64,000 bases of DNA from positions 43,235-107,234 of the forward strand of contig PERY01000005.1 in the NCBI GenBank assembly GCA_002929055.1. Direction: 5' to 3'. Source of the stretch: Methylocystis sp. GTDB lineage: Bacteria; Pseudomonadota; Alphaproteobacteria; Rhizobiales; Beijerinckiaceae. This document shows, one piece after another, positions 8,772-16,527 of the stretch. The notes beneath the pieces are model-generated. The model saw only the letters and a list, made by a program, of their open reading frames with translations, was not told where the DNA came from and ran no database searches. How positions within the stretch are numbered: position 1 is the first letter of the stretch; the number at the start of each line of letters is the position of its first letter. The position numbers and the translations under genes were made by a program.

Positions 8772-9353
8772 TCAATCTCGCGCTCCAAGGCGAGCGCGCT
8801 TTCGCGACGGGCCGCGATTGTTGTCCGGCAGGTAAAAGATGTGCTGCGAAGGACGGTAAACCGGGCGCGATCCGTAACCAGGTCCGCGCGGAGTCCGGTA
8901 ACCATCGGCGTCGTAGTCGCCCTGGTAGGCCGGGCTGTAGGTGTAGCTGCGGCCATAGCCGTTATCGCCGTAGAAGACGCCGCCGCCGCCGTAGAAGCCG
9001 CCGTCGCGGCGCCGGTAGTCGTTGTACGTGTAATTGTAATTGTAGAGTTGGGGGCCGCCGCCATAGGCGACGTCTCCGCCGCCGCCACCATAGCCGCCGC
9101 CCCAGCCCCCGCCCCACAAGGGGCCGATAACGTTTTGGTAGCCCCTAAACGAGCCGCCGGACCAGGCGCGCGCGCCGGTCGGACCCTGGCCGGGGGCGTA
9201 GGCGTTCGCGCCATAGGCCGGCGCCGAGGGAGCATAGCCGCCGCCGAAGCCGCCTCCGCCGCCAAATCCCTGGGCCTGCGCGGGCGTCGCGAGCGGAAGG
9301 AGGGTGAGGGCTCCCGCGAGCGCGGTCGCCCCGAATCCCGAAATGAAACGCAT
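8772..9353 (-). CDS. Gly/Tyr-rich secreted protein of unknown function
   Basis: A 193-residue protein with a signal peptide ending ATPAQAQ, then glycine-rich blocks (GFGGGGGFGGGYAP, GGGWGGGYGGGGG). Tyr/Arg/Asn-rich blocks (YNYNYTYNDYRR) and a basic C-terminus follow. The ATG at 9353 is preceded by GAAAGGG. It lies 43 bp upstream of the other Gly/Tyr-rich gene on the same strand, so the two may be co-transcribed. No enzymatic motif; a structural, adhesive or envelope role is only a guess. Confidence 0.68.
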   Translation of the reverse strand: MRFISGFGATALAGALTLLPLATPAQAQGFGGGGGFGGGYAPSAPAYGANAYAPGQGPTGARAWSGGSFRGYQNVIGPLWGGGWGGGYGGGGGDVAYGGGPQLYNYNYTYNDYRRRDGGFYGGGGVFYGDNGYGRSYTYSPAYQGDYDADGYRTPRGPGYGSRPVYRPSQHIFYLPDNNRGPSRKRARLGARD

Positions 9354-9503
9354 GACCACGCCCTTTCGTATCTTATCGGGTCACGCGCGCCCAAAACGGG
9401 GCGCACGCGTCCGGATTTGGGACGCCTTGGCGGCGCCCGCTTACGAAAGGGCAATTAGTATTCCATTAACCCTGGCCAAGCTGGCGCGGCCAGGGTCGTG
9501 GCG

Positions 9504-10952
9504 TCAGCCGTTCATGCGGGCCTTGATCGCGTGGCCCGCGAGCGTCTTGCCGAGCGACAGGACGGCGGACGGCGCGTTATGGGCGTCGGCGATGACCGCG
9601 TTGAAGGAGGATTCGATCCAGTCGCAGTCCGCATCGCTCAGAGTGAGCGGCGGCAGGAGCTTGATCGTCGGATTGCCGTGGCCGGCGACCTGGGTGAGAA
9701 CCTTGTGGTCCTTGAACAGCGGAATGCAGATGAGCTGGCCGAAAAGACCGGAGTTCGCCGTCTCCAGCAGGTTCCAGGTGGCTTTCAGCATGAGGGACTT
9801 CGGGGGGCCGAATTCCACGCCGATCATAAGCCCCTTGCCGCGCACGTCGGAGACGAGTTCGAAACCGTCGGCCATCTTGCGGAAAGAGGCGAGCAGGCGC
9901 GCGCCCTTCTCGGCCGCATTCTCGACGACGCGCTCGTTCTTGATGACGTCGAGCGTCGCGATGCCTGCAGCCATCGAAAGATCGTTCTTGCTGAAGGTCG
10001 AGCCGTGGACGACGGCGCGGTCCATGCGGTCGAAGACCTTGTCGAAGATCCATTTGCGCGTGAGCACGGCTCCGACCGGCACATGGCCTCCCGACAGCGC
10101 CTTGGCGACGACGATCATGTCGGGTTCGACGCCAGCGTAATGGTCGATAGCGAAGAACTTGCCCGTGCGGCCGAGACCCGTCTGGATTTCGTCGGCGACG
10201 AACAACGTGCCGTATTTTTTGCACAGGGCCTGCGCGCCGATGAGATAATCGTCCTTGGGTATGTTGACGCCCTTGCCCTGGATCGGCTCGACGAAGAAGG
10301 CGGCGATGTTCTTAGACGCAAGCGCCTGCTCGAGCGCCGGCAGATCGTCGAATGGTATTTCCTGCGTGTTTGGCAGAAGCGGCCCGAAGCCCTTCTTGAA
10401 GATTTCGTCGCCGTTCATCGACAGCGACCCATAGGTCAGGCCGTGAAACGAATGCGCGCAATGCAGGATGCCGGGGCGCCCCGTCGCCGAGCGCGCGAAC
10501 TTGATGGCGGCCTCGATCGACTCTGCGCCCGAATTGGCAAAAAAAACCTTCTCGAGATAGAGCGCGCGCTCGATCAACTTTTCGGCGAGTATGCCGGCGA
10601 GCGTGGAGACGTCGAGCTGCACGAGATTGGCGAACTCGCCGTCGATCACGTTGACCAGCGCCTCTCGGATCGCCGGATGGTTGCGACCCAGCGCGAACAC
10701 GCCCCAGCCGCTGAGAAGATCGAGATAGCGATCGCCCTTGCGATCCCACAGATAAGGGCCGAGTCCGCGCGTGAATCCGACGTCGTAGCCGATCGTCTTG
10801 AGCACCCGCACCCACATCTCGTTGAGATATTTGGTGTGCAGCTGAAACCGGTCGTCTTCGCGCGCGGCGACGAGGGCGGCGAGATCGTATGCGCCGTCGC
10901 CGACGCCTTGCGCAGCAGTTACGCTCGATTGCGCAATGGGCAGATCAGTCAT
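9504..10952 (-). CDS. hpnO: Class III aminotransferase, probable hopanoid aminotransferase HpnO
   Basis: A 482-residue PLP enzyme of the ornithine/acetylornithine aminotransferase family. Visible features are ANSGAESIEAAIKFAR for cofactor phosphate, ADEIQTGLGRTG with Asp254, and PLP lysine Lys284 in VVAKALSGGH. The extended N-terminus, with FQLHTKYLNEMWVRVLKTIGYDV and LDLLSGWGVFALGRNHP, matches proteins assigned to aminobacteriohopanetriol formation. Hopanoid synthesis is typical of this lineage, but no other hpn gene lies nearby, so the substrate is inferred from sequence. Divergent from the cold-shock gene. Confidence 0.8.
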   Translation of the reverse strand: MTDLPIAQSSVTAAQGVGDGAYDLAALVAAREDDRFQLHTKYLNEMWVRVLKTIGYDVGFTRGLGPYLWDRKGDRYLDLLSGWGVFALGRNHPAIREALVNVIDGEFANLVQLDVSTLAGILAEKLIERALYLEKVFFANSGAESIEAAIKFARSATGRPGILHCAHSFHGLTYGSLSMNGDEIFKKGFGPLLPNTQEIPFDDLPALEQALASKNIAAFFVEPIQGKGVNIPKDDYLIGAQALCKKYGTLFVADEIQTGLGRTGKFFAIDHYAGVEPDMIVVAKALSGGHVPVGAVLTRKWIFDKVFDRMDRAVVHGSTFSKNDLSMAAGIATLDVIKNERVVENAAEKGARLLASFRKMADGFELVSDVRGKGLMIGVEFGPPKSLMLKATWNLLETANSGLFGQLICIPLFKDHKVLTQVAGHGNPTIKLLPPLTLSDADCDWIESSFNAVIADAHNAPSAVLSLGKTLAGHAIKARMNG

Positions 10953-11421
10953 GCGGCGGCTCCAGAAGAGGGTGGGAACGTCGCGGGCCTTCTCCGGACA
11001 AGTCCGCGCCTATTTTTTCGATTGCGCGCACGGCGCAGTTTTGTCAAACGGGAACGGAGCCTGACCATTCCGGCCGTCGTCCACGAGCGGGGCCGGGGAA
11101 ATGTCGGAGCGGCCCACGGGCGTAAGTTTCGCGGGCGTCTTAGCACGGCGAATCCCGCCGGGCCATAAAATTCAATCCGTTTTGAATCTTTGCAGGACAT
11201 CGGCGCCCGAAAGGGCAGAGAACAAAGGGATACCAGCGTCCTCGTATCCACAGGCATTCGGTGAAACGGATGAAATCTCTGGTTGGACCAAGCGCCGTCA
11301 ATGCTATCTTCAGGAAAGTGATTCATTTGCCCCGCAGCGATTCGAGATTTCAGGACTCGTTGATCAGCGGCGGACGAATGCTCTGGATCAGCATTGGGGA
11401 GTTGGTCGGTTGGGAGCCAAG
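10953..11421. other. Long intergenic region upstream of the double cold-shock gene
   Basis: About 470 bp between the divergent hpnO and cold-shock starts. An open frame runs through it in phase with the cold-shock gene, but its content is not family-like. The right part (11160-11420) has lower GC and probably holds the cold-shock promoter and a long 5' leader, as is common for csp genes. I could not assign a specific promoter. Confidence 0.45.
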
Positions 11422-11991
11422 GTGACTTTTCAGGATGACTTGGACGCTGCGTCCACTTCCGCCGAAGCCGAAGAAGGTCTGGATCTCGTAGAGATTGCAG
11501 GCCGCATTAAATGGTTCGACGTCGCGAAGGGATACGGTTTCGTCGTTCCCGACGACGGCGCGCCGGATATTCTTCTGCACGTGACCATTCTCAGGCGCAG
11601 CGGTTTGCAGACCGCCTTCGAGGGCGCGCGCGTCGTCTGCGAGGCGCAGCGGCGCGACAAGGGAATGCAGGTCTTCCGCGTCATCGCCATGGACGAGACT
11701 ACGGCGGTGCATCCGGCGCAATCCGCCGCCGGCCGCACACATGTGCAGGTCACGCCGACCAGCGGTTATGAGATCGCCATCGTGAAGTGGTTCAACCGCG
11801 TCAAGGGATTCGGTTTCCTCACGCGCGGCGAGGGCACGGAAGACATCTTCCTCCACATGGAGACGGTGCGTCGGTTCGGCATGACGGAACTCAAGCCGGG
11901 CGACAGCGTTCTCGTGCGCTACGGAGACGGTCCGAAGGGTCTCATGGCGGCGGAAGTGCGCCCGCTCGAGGCCAAGAATCCTTCTCACTGA
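11422..11991 (+). CDS. Double cold-shock-domain RNA-binding protein
   Basis: A 189-residue protein with two cold-shock domains, an arrangement typical of Alphaproteobacteria. CSD1 is near residues 30-95 with RNP-like motifs IKWFDVAKGYGFV and DILLHVT. CSD2 is near 118-185 with VKWFNRVKGFGFL and DIFLHMETV. It should act as an RNA chaperone. I start at GTG 11422, because TGGGAG lies six bases upstream and the acidic N-terminus (FQDDLDAASTSAEAEEGLDL) follows directly. The frame is open back to 11101, but that part is not conserved-looking. Confidence 0.87.
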   Translation: MTFQDDLDAASTSAEAEEGLDLVEIAGRIKWFDVAKGYGFVVPDDGAPDILLHVTILRRSGLQTAFEGARVVCEAQRRDKGMQVFRVIAMDETTAVHPAQSAAGRTHVQVTPTSGYEIAIVKWFNRVKGFGFLTRGEGTEDIFLHMETVRRFGMTELKPGDSVLVRYGDGPKGLMAAEVRPLEAKNPSH

Positions 11992-12075
11992 CCCGTCTCC
12001 CTCACCCCTTTGATTGACGCGCGCCCAAGCGAGCGCTTTATAGCCTGTGCGTTCGACGCGTCAGGGAGGAGAGCT

Positions 12076-12561
12076 ATGCCGCAAACGGCCTGGGGCTTTG
12101 CAAAACACGCTGTCGCCTCGGCGACGCTCGCGACTGTGATCGCATTCCTGCTCGTTTTTCCTGCGGCCGCGCTGCGTGCGGAAGCGCTGCAGAAGTTGCA
12201 GTTCGTCACGACGACCGGGCCGCACGACTTCGTCGTCGAGCTCGCGGACACGCCGGACGAACGCGCGAAAGGCTTGATGTATCGCCGCGCCATGCCGGCT
12301 GACCACGGCATGCTCTTCGATTTTCATCAGGTCATGCCGGTGATGATGTGGATGAAGAACACTTACATCCCGCTCGACATGGTCTTCGTGTCCCGCGAGG
12401 GCTATGTGACCAGCGTCGCAACCGACGCCAGGCCGATGTCCGAGGAGATCATCTCCTCGGGCCAGCCCGCCTATGCGGTGATCGAGCTCAACGCCGGCGT
12501 CGCGCGAAAGATCGGCCTCGCGCCGGGCGACGAGGTTCGCCACCCCGCCTTCAAGCGCTAG
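12076..12561 (+). CDS. DUF192 exported protein
   Basis: A 161-residue protein with a signal peptide or membrane anchor (residues 10-38) followed by one DUF192 domain. Its typical motifs are ERAKGLMYR, DHGMLFDF, MWMKNTYIPLDMVFV and the C-terminal IELNAGVARKIGLAPGDEV. The family is widespread and extracytoplasmic, with no agreed function. GGAGGAGA lies directly upstream of ATG 12076, so this start is preferred over the longer frame from 12010. It follows the cold-shock gene by 84 bp on the same strand. Confidence 0.88.
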   Translation: MPQTAWGFAKHAVASATLATVIAFLLVFPAAALRAEALQKLQFVTTTGPHDFVVELADTPDERAKGLMYRRAMPADHGMLFDFHQVMPVMMWMKNTYIPLDMVFVSREGYVTSVATDARPMSEEIISSGQPAYAVIELNAGVARKIGLAPGDEVRHPAFKR

Positions 12562-12659
12562 CCCGCCATCAACGCTTCTTGTGACGCGCGTCGCCGCATG
12601 GTAGCGAGTGGCGGTGCGAGCAGGGGTTCGGCCTCAGGTTGGGCCTCACATGCGCCCGG

Positions 12660-12736
12660 CGGGGTATAGCGCAGCCTGGTAGCGCGGAAGTTTTGGGTAC
12701 TTCAGGTCGCAGGTTCGAATCCTGCTGCCCCGACCA
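12660..12736 (+). tRNA. tRNA-Pro (anticodon UGG)
   Basis: A 77-base cloverleaf: acceptor CGGGGTA with TGCCCCG, D-stem GCGC/GCGC, anticodon stem GAAGT/ACTTC with loop TTTGGGT giving anticodon UGG, T-arm GCAGGTTCGAATCCTGC, encoded CCA. Confidence 0.97.
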
Positions 12737-12902
12737 ACGGCCCTTGGCTGATCGTCGCCAGCGACGACGTGGCGTCGAAAGCCGCATCGACTGTAAAGTT
12801 CGGGTTGCAAAATATCATCGGCCGATTACGAAAGAGCCCAAGCCTTTCGTGGCCCGCCGCGGGTCGAAGCTTTCGCGGTGATTCGAGAAGCAAGAGGTTG
12901 AA

Positions 12903-13214
12903 ATGACTGCCCGTATCTACCGCCAGTCGCCGAGCGTCACTCAGTCCGGGCCGGGCCAAGCGAAGGCCTGGCGACTCGACTTCGATCTCGAGGCCCCCCG
13001 TTCGCTCGATCCGCTGATGGGCTGGACCAGTTCCGGCGACATGAAGCAGCAGATTCGCCTGCGCTTCGCCACCAGGGAAGAGGCGATCGCCTACGCCGAG
13101 CGAGAGGGTGTGCCCTATCGCGTCGAGGAGCCCAAGCTCAACACGGCCTCGCAACGCACCGCGTCCTATTCGGACAATTTCAAGACGAGCCGCATCGGTT
13201 TGTGGACGCACTGA
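12903..13214 (+). CDS. NDUFS4-like complex I accessory subunit
   Basis: A 103-residue protein of the ETC complex I subunit family, homologous to mitochondrial NDUFS4 (18 kDa), an accessory subunit found mainly in Alphaproteobacteria. Conserved features are ARIYRQSPSVTQSG at the N-terminus, WRLDFDLEAP, the DPLMGWTSSGDMKQQIRLRF block, EEAIAYAEREG and the C-terminal YSDNFKTSRIGLWTH. It should sit on the matrix-like arm of NADH:quinone oxidoreductase. Start at ATG 12903 with an AGAGG Shine-Dalgarno. Single gene between tRNA genes, away from any nuo operon, as is usual. Confidence 0.92.
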   Translation: MTARIYRQSPSVTQSGPGQAKAWRLDFDLEAPRSLDPLMGWTSSGDMKQQIRLRFATREEAIAYAEREGVPYRVEEPKLNTASQRTASYSDNFKTSRIGLWTH

Positions 13215-13230
13215 CCGAAGCGTCGGCGAC

Positions 13231-13307
<77 letters not shown>

Positions 13308-13382
13308 GAAACGACATATTTTGATAGCAAGCTCCCATGGTGGGCGTCGCCCGGGGCGTTTACCCGCGATGAGGAATCGGAA

Positions 13383-13459
13383 GGCTCCGTAGCTCAGCTG
13401 GATAGAGCAACTGCCTTCGAAGCAGTGGGTCGCAGGTTCGAATCCTGCCGGGGTCGCCA
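13383..13459 (+). tRNA. tRNA-Arg (anticodon UCG)
   Basis: A 77-base tRNA with acceptor GGCTCCG/CGGGGTC (G-T at 2:71 and T-G at 4:69), a perfect anticodon stem ACTGC/GCAGT and loop CTTCGAA giving anticodon UCG. T-arm and 3' end are identical to the preceding tRNA-Arg, so the pair is a tandem duplication with an altered anticodon. Confidence 0.95.
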
Positions 13460-13493
13460 CCGCGACGCTGATAAGGAAATGGAAGCGGGAAAG

Positions 13494-14288
13494 ATGCGGC
13501 TCATGCGTCCTTATCTGGCAAGCGTCTTTGCCCTCCTTTCCCTTGTCGCAGCACTTGCGCCGACGCGGAGCGAAGCGGAAGGTCTTCTCGACTTTCTTTT
13601 CGGGCCCGATGAGCCCGCCCAGCATCAGGCGGCTCCCCAGCGCGCGCCGCGCGACAGCGCCGCCGGCCGGCGGGCCAGAAAGGCCGTCGGCGACGTCCGT
13701 TTCGCTCCCAAGCGCGAAGGCGGGGGTGGCGGAGGAGGCGGGGGCACGGCCATGTCGACCGATCCCGCGACCGGCGGTTTCTGCGTGCGCACCTGCGACG
13801 GCTATTTCTTCCCGCTGATCAAATCGACGAGCGCGTCGCGCCAGCAGTCCTGCGAACTCGCCTGTCCCTCGGCGCCGATGGAAATCTACGACGGCTCGAC
13901 CATCGAGTCCGCGCGCAATGCGAAAGGCCAGCGCTATTCGTCCCTGCCGGTCGCCTTCGCCTTCCGCGACAGGGCGACGAGCAAATGCGCCTGCAATGAT
14001 CCGCAATCCTCGCAGGCGTTCTTCGAACGCACGGCGCGAACCGACCCGACCCTTCGCTCCGGCGACGTCGTGGTCGAAGACGCGGGCGCATTCGTCTACA
14101 GCGGCGCCAATCTCGTGCCCGTGAGCCAGGCGTCCTTCATGTCGTCCAGCCTGCGAGACCGTCTGCGCGCGATGCTTCGCAGAAGCAATGTCGCGAGACC
14201 GCATGCGGCGGGAGCGAACCCCGACGCCTCCCGCGATCCCGAAGTCGAATTGAGCAAGGCCGACCGCACGGGCAGCACGACGCGCTGA
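13494..14288 (+). CDS. DUF2865 secreted protein
   Basis: A 264-residue exported protein with a signal peptide over about residues 1-28 (LASVFALLSLVAALAP). A basic spacer with a run of glycines follows, then the DUF2865 core: GGFCVRTCDGYFFPLIKS, QQSCELACPSAPMEIYDG, and CACNDP. The paired cysteines suggest disulfides in the periplasm. Function of the family, common in Rhizobiales, is unknown. The frame is open into the tRNA-Arg gene, so upstream starts are excluded; ATG 13494 has GGGAAAG close upstream, and ATG 13479 is the alternative. Confidence 0.85.
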   Translation: MRLMRPYLASVFALLSLVAALAPTRSEAEGLLDFLFGPDEPAQHQAAPQRAPRDSAAGRRARKAVGDVRFAPKREGGGGGGGGGTAMSTDPATGGFCVRTCDGYFFPLIKSTSASRQQSCELACPSAPMEIYDGSTIESARNAKGQRYSSLPVAFAFRDRATSKCACNDPQSSQAFFERTARTDPTLRSGDVVVEDAGAFVYSGANLVPVSQASFMSSSLRDRLRAMLRRSNVARPHAAGANPDASRDPEVELSKADRTGSTTR

Positions 14289-14345
14289 ATGGCGCTCGTA
14301 ACATTCGCGTTTCGACAGCCCTCTGACGACTATCTCGCCAAGCAG

Positions 14346-14367
14346 TTTTGTGACAATTTTGTGACAA
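14346..14367 (-). promoter_or_regulatory. Pho-box-like tandem repeat upstream of the phosphate operon
   Basis: Two perfect tandem 11-mers, TTTTGTGACAA. Read on the minus strand they give TTGTCAC-AAAA-TTGTCAC, two PhoB half-sites with the 11-base period of a Pho box (consensus CTGTCAT repeated). The box ends 36 bp before the DUF47 start codon, a position suited to repression, as reported for orfA-pit in Sinorhizobium meliloti. Confidence 0.7.
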
Positions 14368-14403
14368 TTCAGCGAGTCGATTCGGGCCGGGGAGAGAGCG
14401 CTT

Positions 14404-15048
14404 ATGTTGTCTTGGTTTCAGGCGCTCATGCCGAAAGAGGAGCGGTTCTTCGACCTCTTCGAGCGCCACGCTGAAACGCTTGTGGGCGGGGCCGTAGCGC
14501 TGCGGCAGCTTCTCGAGGGCGGGGACGGCGTCGTCGCGGCGGCGCAGGAAATCCGCCGGCAGGAGCACGCGGCCGACGACGTCACGCGCGACGTCCTGCT
14601 AGCCGTCCGCCGGACCTTCATCACGCCGTTCGACCGCAGCGACATTCGCGATCTGATCACCGCGATGGACGACACGATAGACCAGATGCACCAGACGGCG
14701 AAGGCCACGCAGCTTTACGAGACCCGGGAATTCGAGCCTTCCATGCGGCGCATCGGCGACATCATCGTGCAGTCCGCGGAACTCACGCGCACCGCGATCC
14801 CGCTGCTGCGTCTCATGCGCCAGAACGCCGGCAAGCTCAGCTCTTTCAGCGAGGACATCACTCGCATCGAGGACGAGGCGGACGCGATTCACGATCAGGG
14901 ACTCAAGGATCTGTTCCGCGCGCACCGGCACAGCGATCCGATGGCCTTTGTGGTCGGCGCGGAGATTTACGGCCACCTTGAAAAAGTCGTCGACGGTTTC
15001 GAGGACGTCGCCACTCGGGTGACGGGCATCGTCATCGAGCACAGCTAA
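14404..15048 (+). CDS. DUF47/PhoU-like Pit accessory protein
   Basis: A 214-residue all-helical PhoU-fold protein of the DUF47 family, the usual partner of PiT phosphate transporters and thought to control their activity. Visible features are the start MLSWFQALMPKEERFFDLFERHA, the ExxxD helix RQEHAADDVTRDVL, TFITPFDRSDIRDLITAMDD and EDEADAIHDQGLKDLF, which holds acidic metal-binding residues. GGGGAGAG precedes the ATG. It lies 10 bases before pit, and the Pho-box-like repeat lies just upstream, so this is the first gene of a phosphate-responsive operon. Confidence 0.92.
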   Translation: MLSWFQALMPKEERFFDLFERHAETLVGGAVALRQLLEGGDGVVAAAQEIRRQEHAADDVTRDVLLAVRRTFITPFDRSDIRDLITAMDDTIDQMHQTAKATQLYETREFEPSMRRIGDIIVQSAELTRTAIPLLRLMRQNAGKLSSFSEDITRIEDEADAIHDQGLKDLFRAHRHSDPMAFVVGAEIYGHLEKVVDGFEDVATRVTGIVIEHS

Positions 15049-15058
15049 AGGGACGCGC

Positions 15059-16057
15059 ATGGCCGACGTCCCGTATCTCCTCTGGGGTCTGATCGCGGTC
15101 GCGCTGGTCTTCGACCTCCTCAACGGCCTGCACGATGCGGCCAACTCCATCGCCACCATTGTCTCGACGCGCGTGTTGCGGCCGCAATATGCCGTCTTCT
15201 GGGCGGCGTTCTTCAACTTCGTGGCCTTCCTCTTCTTCGGCCTCCACGTCGCGCAGACGGTCGGGACCGGCATCGTCTCTCCACAGATCATCGACGACAG
15301 GGTCATCTTCGGCGCGCTGATGGGGGCCATTTCCTGGAACCTGATCACCTGGGGCCTCGGCATTCCCTCATCGAGTTCCCATGCGCTCGTGGGCGGCCTC
15401 GTAGGCGCAGGCGTGGCGAAAGCCGGCTTGGGCGCAATCGTCTGGAGCGGCCTGACGAAAACCGGCTCCGCGATCGTCCTGTCGCCGGCGCTTGGCTTCA
15501 TCCTCGCTCTGTTGCTCGTGCTCGCGGTCTCGTGGATTTTCGTGCGCAGCACGCCGGTCGCGGTGGATGCGCTGTTTCGTTACCTGCAATTCGTTTCTGC
15601 TTCGCTTTACTCGCTCGGCCACGGCGGCAATGATGCGCAAAAGACGATGGGCATCATAGCGGTGCTGCTTTACTCGCACGGCGCCTACGACGGTGAATTC
15701 TACGTCCCGTTCTGGGTGGTTCTGACCTGCCAGACGGCGATGGGCCTCGGCACGCTGTTCGGCGGCTGGCGAATCGTGCACACAATGGGCTCGAAGATAA
15801 CGCGGCTGACGCCCATGCAGGGCTTCTGCGCGGAGACAGGGGGCGCGATCACGCTCTTTCTTGCGACGGGCTTCGGCATTCCCGTCTCCACGACGCACAC
15901 CATCACCGGCGCCATCGTCGGGGTAGGCGCGGCGCGGCGCGTGTCCGCCGTGCGCTGGAATATCGCCAAGGACATCGTCGTCGCCTGGATCATCACCATG
16001 CCGATGTCGGGTTTCATCGCCGCGGCCTTCTACGCCCTAGCGAGCGCCTTCGCATGA
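15059..16057 (+). CDS. pit: Low-affinity inorganic phosphate transporter (PiT family)
   Basis: A 332-residue inner-membrane protein that imports phosphate, probably as a metal-phosphate complex with protons. Both PiT repeats carry the signature: NGLHDAANSIATIVSTR near residue 20 and GHGGNDAQKTMGIIAVLL near residue 190. Conserved WNLITWGLGIPSSSSHAL and TGFGIPVSTTHTI follow in each half. About ten membrane helices can be seen. The compact length is the short bacterial type. Its last codons overlap the start of the Nudix gene by four bases (ATGA). Confidence 0.95.
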   Translation: MADVPYLLWGLIAVALVFDLLNGLHDAANSIATIVSTRVLRPQYAVFWAAFFNFVAFLFFGLHVAQTVGTGIVSPQIIDDRVIFGALMGAISWNLITWGLGIPSSSSHALVGGLVGAGVAKAGLGAIVWSGLTKTGSAIVLSPALGFILALLLVLAVSWIFVRSTPVAVDALFRYLQFVSASLYSLGHGGNDAQKTMGIIAVLLYSHGAYDGEFYVPFWVVLTCQTAMGLGTLFGGWRIVHTMGSKITRLTPMQGFCAETGGAITLFLATGFGIPVSTTHTITGAIVGVGAARRVSAVRWNIAKDIVVAWIITMPMSGFIAAAFYALASAFA

Positions 16058-16527
16058 AGGCGGAGAAGAAAGTGCTCAAGGCCAGGAAAAGGAGCGACCG
16101 GCCGAATTCGCCGCGCGCGCAATACGGCGCCCTGCCTTGGCGCATGGGCGAAGACGGGCGGGTGCAAATCCTTCTCGCTACGTCGCGCGACACCAAACGC
16201 TGGGTGATCCCCAAGGGCTGGCCGATGAAGGGCCGCAAACCGCATATCGTCGCCGCGATAGAGGCGCAGCAGGAAGCCGGGCTGCATGGCAAGATCGAGA
16301 AGACGAAGCTGGGCGACTACGACTACGAGAAGCGTTTGAAGGGAGACGCTTCTGTCACCTGCCGTGTCGAGGTCTTCGCGCTGCGCGTCGAGTCGCAGCG
16401 CAAGAAATGGCCCGAGAAAAGCCAGCGCGTGACCTATTGGTTTCCTTACGCCGCCGCCGCGGATCAGGTGGACGAGCCGCAGTTGCGCGGTATCATTCTG
16501 GCGTTCGGCGCGGTTCAGGAAGGCTAG
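16054..16527 (+). CDS. Nudix hydrolase with a degenerate Nudix box
   Basis: A 157-residue Nudix-fold protein resembling the diphosphoinositol-polyphosphate phosphohydrolase type, with WVIPKGWPMKGRKPH leading into the box. The box (residues 55-77) reads G-x5-R-x7-IEAQQEAGL. Against G-x5-E-x7-REUxEExGU, Glu61 is Arg, Arg69 is Ile and Glu73 is Gln; Glu70 and Glu74 remain. Activity is therefore uncertain. The start overlaps the pit stop by four bases, so it is translationally coupled to the transporter. The stop overlaps the convergent metC stop in a CTAG. Confidence 0.8.
   Translation: MKAEKKVLKARKRSDRPNSPRAQYGALPWRMGEDGRVQILLATSRDTKRWVIPKGWPMKGRKPHIVAAIEAQQEAGLHGKIEKTKLGDYDYEKRLKGDASVTCRVEVFALRVESQRKKWPEKSQRVTYWFPYAAAADQVDEPQLRGIILAFGAVQEG

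Noticed and set aside
9498..11168. A 556-codon plus-strand frame over hpnO
   Set aside because: Antisense to a clear PLP aminotransferase gene; no motif of its own.
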